Assembly (NCBI GenBank): GCA_024643595.1
Contig: JAHEMS010000054.1
Coordinates: forward strand, 1 to 12,339
DNA from: Bacteroidota bacterium
Lineage (GTDB): Bacteria; Bacteroidota; Bacteroidia; Cytophagales; Cyclobacteriaceae
Reading direction: 5' to 3'
Length of the DNA: 12,339 bases
Part shown: piece after piece, positions 8,189 through 12,339 of the stretch
Numbering within the stretch: position 1 is the first letter of the stretch
How the letters are laid out: every line of letters begins with the position of its first letter
Notes under the pieces: model-generated
Told to the model about the DNA's origin: nothing
Databases searched by the model: none
The model's input: only the letters and a program-made list of their open reading frames with translations
Position numbers and translations under genes: made by a program

Positions 8189-8862
8189 TCAAACTTCAAG
8201 TCTTTCCCGATAAAGGAAACATACCCGGACAGATTTCTTTCATCCAACATTGCCGAAACGGTGCCTTGAAACTTTTCAATATAGGATTTGCCTAGCTTTA
8301 GTTTTTCCTCCTCTCCAAAACTATTTTTCTTTGAATCCGATTTGTAGGCAATAAAACTATTCAGTGTAAGCAGGGTGGTTGGAAAATCAAAATAAACCTG
8401 ACTTTGTTCCCTGGAAATCGTGAGCACATCGCGCACACGACCTTCAGTCAGATCCAGGTTAATAGACTCAGTGATCATATTTTTCTCCCGCAGTCTCGCT
8501 AAAGTTCGGTCAATGCTTTTTGTCTCCAGCTCCTGCAGTCGCTCTGGCATATAAATATAAAATGTTGGTCTTTTTCCGGGAGGTGTTTGCTTTAAAATGG
8601 TCGTGATCACTGGTTCCAAAAAATTTATTACATAGCCATATGCCAACGCATAGGAAACAGAGAATTCCTCTTTTTCAAGTGCATGAACAAACTCGCTCAT
8701 CAATGTGGTGATAGCCGTTGACACCAGACCGAGAATAACAGTAATGGGTTCCGGATCGATTGGGAGCGACGTACCTGTAGCCCATAGCAAGGCAAATATC
8801 AACGTGCTTAGCCAAAGGGTGATCAGTACTAATTTTGTAATGACTTTGATCGACACAAGCAA
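8185..8862 (-). CDS. Probable TM-STING: two-helix membrane protein with prokaryotic STING domain
   Basis: 225 aa from a TTG start. Helix 1 lies at about residues 8-30 and helix 2 at about 39-57, followed by a cytosolic domain at about 68-222. That domain has the order expected of bacterial STING: a long first helix with YALAYGYVINFLEPVITTIL (71-90), a strand PTFYIYMPERL (99-109), a lid-like segment GRVRDVLTI (141-149), then YFDFPTTLLTLNSFI (157-171), and a final helix ending in KSYIEKFQGTVSAML. Arg142/Arg144 in the lid, Asp159 and Thr163 have about the spacing of cyclic-di-GMP contacts in characterised bacterial STING. STING proteins dimerise, bind a cyclic dinucleotide and trigger an effector; with membrane helices the effector would act at the inner membrane. 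The start is uncertain: there is no ATG before helix 1, a GTG at 8856 is an alternative, and the frame is open upstream to a stop at 8920-8922. No CD-NTase gene is adjacent. The family call is from motif memory and is likely but unproven. Confidence 0.75.
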   Translation of the reverse strand: MLVSIKVITKLVLITLWLSTLIFALLWATGTSLPIDPEPITVILGLVSTAITTLMSEFVHALEKEEFSVSYALAYGYVINFLEPVITTILKQTPPGKRPTFYIYMPERLQELETKSIDRTLARLREKNMITESINLDLTEGRVRDVLTISREQSQVYFDFPTTLLTLNSFIAYKSDSKKNSFGEEEKLKLGKSYIEKFQGTVSAMLDERNLSGYVSFIGKDLKFD

Positions 8863-9209
8863 AATGGTTATTTCTGCCAGGGTATCATTACCCGGCGATG
8901 TTCCTATTCTACTTTGAAATTAACTAAAAAATAGCGTGCTGATTCGGGCGTGTTAAGGTAAATATTTTAAAGCGCTGGATTAATATGAATTTCGGCTTCG
9001 TGAGTTAATCTATCTCCTGAAAGTTTTGGTTCTATGCTCTTTGAAATTTTATTTTAAAATTTTTAAAGTAATTGCTTTCCTCCAAATATTGTATCTTGGA
9101 ATTCAAAAATTCTACATTCCTAAAGTGAGCCATTCAATATCATGGTCTAATGTATTTGATCGTAGATCGTGTTTTATGATTCGCTTATATCAATATTAAA
9201 ATCCCATCT
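8863..9209. other. AT-rich divergent intergenic region between the STING-like and K+ channel genes
   Basis: This stretch of about 350 bp must hold the promoters of both divergent genes. On the minus strand the STING frame stays open to 8920, so its proximal part may still be coding. No RNA gene, riboswitch or other convincing reading frame is seen. TATCTTGG at 9092-9099 is one base off the Bacteroidota -7 element TAnnTTTG, with a TTG 17 bp upstream, and could serve the channel gene. I could not find a clear promoter for the STING-like gene. Confidence 0.5.
9044..9062. repeat. Perfect 8-bp inverted repeat, all A/T, in the divergent region
   Basis: AAATTTTA (9044-9051) and TAAAATTT (9055-9062) are exact inverted copies around a TTT spacer. 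It could be a regulator site or an intrinsic-curvature element for the divergent promoters. Being made only of A and T in an AT-rich gap, it may also be a chance palindrome. It is too AT-rich to be a convincing terminator. Confidence 0.35.
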
Positions 9210-10214
9210 ATGAGTGATAGCGTAAGGAGTTTTCTATATGCCGCGCTGGTGTTATTCACGAGTTTGCTAATCGGGGTTTTGGGCTATGTTTTCATTGAAG
9301 GGTATGGTTTTCTGGATGCCATCTATATGACCATGCTTCTCATCTCAACGGTTGGTTTCAGTGAGGTAGCTCCACTGAGTGAAAACGGCAAGTTATTTAC
9401 CAGTATCTACATGCTTTTTAATCTTGGTATTTACGCGTATATCGTATCCGTAATAAGCCGATACATTTTTGAAGGAGAGTTCCAAAAAATATTTACTACA
9501 TTCATTTTTAATAAAAAAACTAAGCGTGTGACTGATCATATTATTGTAGTTGGATACGGGCGCACGGGCGCCAAAACCTGCGACGAGTTATTAAAGAGCA
9601 AGGAAAAATTTATTCTCATTGAGAATAATCAGGAAGCCATTAAATATCTTCCTAAAAAGCCCAACTTTCAGATCATTACCGATGACGCCTCGAAGGAAGA
9701 GGTTCTCCACCAAGCAGGAATTGAAGAGGCAACCTCACTCATCATCACCTTACCTGATGATGCAGAAAACATGCTTATTTGTATCACGGCAAAAGGCTTG
9801 AATCCTAATATCAATATAGTGGCAAGGGCCTCGGAAGAAAGTGCGGAAAAAAAATTATACCGGGCTGGCGCCTCTAAAGTTGTTAAACCATTCGCGTTGG
9901 GAGGAATACACATGGCCCACATTATTACGCAACCTCATGTCATCGAACTATTGGAGATCCTGACGGGGGTTGCAGACCAGAATTTAAAACTAGAAGAATT
10001 TAAGTTTCAGGAGCTCAAACCTGAATATCAAAATAAAACAATCAGGGATTTAGATATTCGTAAGAACACCGGTGCAACGGTGATTGGTCTTAAGGATGAT
10101 GTCAAAGGATTTATTTTTGATCCTAACAGTGACACCATCATTGGTAAAGGTGATATCTTGATTGTACTCGGTTCAGAAAAGAACATCGAACAATTTAAAA
10201 TGTACTTCGCCTGA
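9210..10214 (+). CDS. Potassium channel with RCK (TrkA-N/TrkA-C) regulatory domain
   Basis: 334 aa, inner-membrane ion channel subunit with the two-helix pore layout of MthK-like channels. Helix 1 is at about residues 8-30, the pore loop and filter at STVGFSEV (46-53), and helix 2 at about 62-86. A linker leads to a TrkA-N/RCK Rossmann domain at about 109-230: the dinucleotide-binding GYGRTG is at 115-120 and the acidic end of strand 2 is in LIENN (136-140). A TrkA-C domain follows at about 265-332. Tetramers of such channels are gated by ligands or ions bound at the RCK ring. The filter reads TVGFS instead of the canonical TVGYG, so selectivity may differ from a standard K+ channel. The gene is divergent from the STING-like gene. 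The ATG start at 9210 fits the first helix well. The following gene begins 102 bp later. Confidence 0.92.
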   Translation: MSDSVRSFLYAALVLFTSLLIGVLGYVFIEGYGFLDAIYMTMLLISTVGFSEVAPLSENGKLFTSIYMLFNLGIYAYIVSVISRYIFEGEFQKIFTTFIFNKKTKRVTDHIIVVGYGRTGAKTCDELLKSKEKFILIENNQEAIKYLPKKPNFQIITDDASKEEVLHQAGIEEATSLIITLPDDAENMLICITAKGLNPNINIVARASEESAEKKLYRAGASKVVKPFALGGIHMAHIITQPHVIELLEILTGVADQNLKLEEFKFQELKPEYQNKTIRDLDIRKNTGATVIGLKDDVKGFIFDPNSDTIIGKGDILIVLGSEKNIEQFKMYFA

Positions 10215-10316
10215 TAGTATTTCCGATAAATCAACTCAATTCATTATTTTCGAATATTGGTATCTTTTCAGAAACATCGTAACAAAAATCTTGGCCGCGC
10301 AAGCTATATCAGTACC

Positions 10317-11252
10317 ATGAACGCTTCGGTTAAGTTTTTCATTGTCGTTCTTGTTTTATTTCTTGCGGTGCCTTATGGGATCAATGAATTGTATTCCATG
10401 GGTGCTATGACCACTAACCATGAGCAAAATTTATTTACTCTTTTAGCCAAAGGCATTACGGATAGTGGCATTTCCCGCATCAGCATTCCTTTAATCGCAT
10501 TAGCCCTTATCGTTGAAACAATCGTTACGCTGTATGCAAACCGATCGCTCAACAAAAAGGATATACAAGTGAATATTCTGCTTGGGTTAGCAATAATAGG
10601 ATGTGTGTTTCTCGTAAAGAGCTGGGAATTGTTTGTCTTTTCTCACGCCTGGAGTTACGCAGTATTTAAAATACCTGTTAATGTGTGGTCATGGCTGGCT
10701 TGTTGGATTGCCTATGATTTCCTATTCTATTGGTTTCACCGTCTCGGTCATGAAATTAATTTTTTGTGGGCTGCCCATAATACCCATCACTCTTCCATCG
10801 AGTTTAATTTTTCGGTGGGGGCAAGAAATAACATCCTTCACGTTTTCTATCGTTTTTTATTTTGGATTCCCTTGTGTCTATTAGGATTTCATCCTGTCAT
10901 GGTGATGACCATCGATTCATTATGTACCACTCAACAATTTTTTCTCCATACACAGAAGATTGGAAAACTAGGTTTTCTTGACAGGATCATCGGTACGCCC
11001 AGCAATCATCGGGTGCATCATGGTTGTAATGAACAATATCTTGATAAGAACTATGGCGCATTTCTCATGATTTGGGATCATCTGTTTGGTACCTTTGTAC
11101 CGGAAACAGAGACCGTGAAGTATGGATTAACAACCGGTGAAGTATCCTATTCTTTTTTCAACCTTTTATTTGGATACTGGATCTTATTGTTGCAGCAAAT
11201 CCGGAAGGGCGGAAATTTCGCTAAAATCCTTTTTGGTCGACCCTCTAAATAG
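10317..11252 (+). CDS. Sterol desaturase / fatty acid hydroxylase superfamily protein
   Basis: 311 aa from the ATG at 10317. An upstream in-frame TTG at 10257 would add 20 polar residues before the first membrane helix and looks less likely. It is a multi-pass membrane protein with helices near residues 5-22, 56-75, 86-106, 122-140 and 180-198. The histidine clusters that hold the di-iron centre of this superfamily are all present: HRLGH (141-145), HNTHH (154-158) and HRVHH (231-235), with His211 as a possible extra ligand. These enzymes use O2 to hydroxylate or desaturate alkyl chains of sterols, fatty acids, carotenoids or ether lipids; the substrate cannot be told from sequence. The gene is followed after 11 bp by a 3-beta-HSD-like reductase, which suggests that both act on the same lipid or isoprenoid. 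Confidence 0.92.
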   Translation: MNASVKFFIVVLVLFLAVPYGINELYSMGAMTTNHEQNLFTLLAKGITDSGISRISIPLIALALIVETIVTLYANRSLNKKDIQVNILLGLAIIGCVFLVKSWELFVFSHAWSYAVFKIPVNVWSWLACWIAYDFLFYWFHRLGHEINFLWAAHNTHHSSIEFNFSVGARNNILHVFYRFLFWIPLCLLGFHPVMVMTIDSLCTTQQFFLHTQKIGKLGFLDRIIGTPSNHRVHHGCNEQYLDKNYGAFLMIWDHLFGTFVPETETVKYGLTTGEVSYSFFNLLFGYWILLLQQIRKGGNFAKILFGRPSK

Positions 11253-11263
11253 AAATCTGCATA

Positions 11264-12253
11264 ATGAATCGAGTGTTTGTTACGGGTCCCGATGGCTTGC
11301 TTGGTAGCAATCTGATTAGGGAATTAGTGGCCAGAAACTATGAGGTAGTCGCCATGATCCAGCGCAGTAGAAATCCGGTTACACTGAATGGACTACCGAT
11401 CAAAAAAGTATACGGTGATATCACTTCCCTGCAAGATGTAGAAGAGCTATCCAGGGGATGTGATTACTTTATTCATGTTGCCGCGCTAACTGACTTATGG
11501 CCTTCGCGCAAGGGGATGCATTATCCGATTAATGTAGAAGGCACCAAGTGTGTAATCCATGCCGTCATCAAAAACAAAATCAAAAGATTGATTCATGTGG
11601 GCAGCGCAAGTTCGTTTGGGTTTGGCCCTTTAGATAATCCTGGAAATGAAGCAACTTCCTATAAGTCATATAAGTACCGACTGGATTATCTTGAAAGTAA
11701 ACGCGAAGCTCAGCTTCTGGTGCAAGAGGCCGTAAAGCAAGACGGACTGCCTGCAATTATTGTTTGCCCTACTTTTATGATTGGCCCGTACGACTTGAAG
11801 CCCAGTTCCGGGGCCCTGGTGTTGGCGCTGGCAAAAGGCAAATTGCCGGCATTGCCAGGCGGCGGGAAGAATTGGGTAGCGGTAAAAGATGTGGCCATCG
11901 CGATTTGCAATTCCCTAAACATGGGCACGATTGGTGAGAGTTATATTCTTGGTGGTGAAAATCTATCCTATAAAGACGCTGTACAACGTATGGGAAAAGC
12001 TCTAGGCATCCGTAATTATCCAAAATTTATTATGCCGGATATACTATTAAAAACCATTGGCGCCTTCAGTTCTGCCTTTGCTGGTCTTACCAAACGGCCT
12101 CCAAAATTATCCTATCCTATGGCCCGTGTTGCCTGCGACCATCATTACTTTAGTCCACAGAAAGCCGTGAAAGAATTGAACATGCCTCAAACTAAACTTG
12201 AAACTGCCACGCTGGAATTGTATGCATGGTTCAAGGAGAACAACTACTTATAA
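11264..12253 (+). CDS. NAD(P)-dependent epimerase/reductase, extended SDR (3-beta-HSD / dihydroflavonol reductase-like)
   Basis: 329 aa, probably cytosolic or peripheral to the membrane. The N-terminal Rossmann motif is VTGPDGLLG (Gly8, Gly11, Gly14), followed by the GDITSLQDVEEL segment and HVAALTDLW, both typical of extended SDRs. The catalytic set is visible as Ser114/Ser116 in HVGSASSFG and the YxxxK pair Tyr142-Lys146 in DYLESKREAQ. CPTFMIGPYDLKPSSG (168-183) is the substrate-side motif seen in 3-beta-hydroxysteroid dehydrogenase, dihydroflavonol-4-reductase and HpnA-like proteins. It oxidises or reduces a hydroxyl/keto group or epimerises a sugar; which of these is open. Its tight spacing to the desaturase-like gene favours a lipid role. 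Its 3' end overlaps the end of a convergent gene by 10 bp. Confidence 0.92.
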   Translation: MNRVFVTGPDGLLGSNLIRELVARNYEVVAMIQRSRNPVTLNGLPIKKVYGDITSLQDVEELSRGCDYFIHVAALTDLWPSRKGMHYPINVEGTKCVIHAVIKNKIKRLIHVGSASSFGFGPLDNPGNEATSYKSYKYRLDYLESKREAQLLVQEAVKQDGLPAIIVCPTFMIGPYDLKPSSGALVLALAKGKLPALPGGGKNWVAVKDVAIAICNSLNMGTIGESYILGGENLSYKDAVQRMGKALGIRNYPKFIMPDILLKTIGAFSSAFAGLTKRPPKLSYPMARVACDHHYFSPQKAVKELNMPQTKLETATLELYAWFKENNYL

Positions 12254-12339
12254 GCTCTTTTAATTTTTTTGTATTGCTTTTTGATTAGCCTATCCATTAG
12301 TGATGGAAAAAGTCGTAACAGATGCGAATAAAAATACCC
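12244..12339 (-). CDS. C-terminal end of an unidentified protein (5' part beyond the window)
   Basis: The minus strand is open from the right edge (base 12339) for 31 codons to a TAG at 12246-12244. The reading includes HLLRLFPSLMDRLIKK and ends in a strongly basic tail, KKQYKKIKRAYK. The composition, amphipathic then lysine-rich, looks like a genuine protein C-terminus and not a random frame. It would overlap the convergent SDR gene by 10 bp, similar to the 4-bp convergent overlap seen at 8185-8188. The ending resembles some short-chain dehydrogenase C-termini, but that is a guess. Only sequence to the right can confirm it. Confidence 0.55.
   Translation of the reverse strand, partial: GYFYSHLLRLFPSLMDRLIKKQYKKIKRAYK

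Noticed and set aside
8705..8917. 70-aa plus-strand frame opposite the STING-like gene
   Set aside because: It lies almost wholly antisense to a gene with clear domain structure and has no recognisable motif or start context; it is a shadow frame.
8185..10214. A complete CBASS defence operon
   Set aside because: Only a STING-like receptor is present; no CD-NTase or Cap2/Cap3 gene exists in the window, and the neighbours have ordinary envelope or transport roles, so a full system cannot be claimed.
10257..10316. Upstream TTG start for the sterol desaturase-like gene
   Set aside because: It would add 20 polar and basic residues before a first helix that begins naturally at the ATG at 10317.
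1..12339. CRISPR array, tRNA, rRNA, insertion sequence or phage genes
   Set aside because: No regularly spaced repeats, tRNA-like cloverleaf, transposase or integrase motifs, or terminal inverted repeats were seen on reading the window.

Overview
The window looks like chromosomal DNA from a member of the Bacteroidota, most likely of the Cytophagales type. The reasons are the moderately AT-rich coding sequence, the near absence of Shine-Dalgarno sequences, a PadR regulator paired with a large two-domain FtsX/MacB-type permease carrying an N-terminal prefix domain, and a NodB-like deacetylase of a type I associate with this phylum. The lineage is an inference from gene style and not from a marker gene.

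Layout. (1) Positions 1-3233, plus strand: the distal part of a membrane-bound group 1 [NiFe] uptake hydrogenase operon. It holds the C-terminus of the small subunit (hyaA/hupS-like), the complete large subunit, the di-heme cytochrome b and the large-subunit maturation protease. Gaps are 11-19 bp, so this reads as one transcript. The operon sends electrons from H2 through the Fe-S relay and cytochrome b to the quinone pool. No hyp accessory genes follow. (2) 3275-4087, minus: a membrane-anchored coiled-coil protein with a C-terminal helix-hairpin-helix domain, convergent with the hydrogenase operon. (3) 4252-7284, plus: PadR regulator and FtsX/MacB-like permease, nearly overlapping. (4) 7424-8188, plus: secreted polysaccharide deacetylase-like protein. 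(5) 8185-8862, minus: a small protein with two predicted membrane helices followed by a domain that I read as a prokaryotic STING cyclic-dinucleotide receptor. No CD-NTase (the CBASS cyclase) lies beside it anywhere in the window. (6) 9210-10214, plus, divergent from the STING gene: a two-helix K+ channel with a cytoplasmic RCK/TrkA module and an atypical selectivity filter. (7) 10317-12253, plus: a sterol-desaturase/fatty-acid-hydroxylase family enzyme and an NAD(P)-dependent 3-beta-HSD-like reductase, 11 bp apart, probably acting on one lipid or isoprenoid substrate class. (8) 12244-12339, minus: the lysine-rich C-terminus of a further gene that runs off the right edge.

The item most worth a second look is the apparently orphan TM-STING gene. 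In known bacterial systems STING effectors sit next to a cyclase in a CBASS defence operon. Here the gene stands alone between a cell-envelope enzyme and a potassium channel, which raises the possibility of a stand-alone or trans-acting cyclic-dinucleotide receptor.
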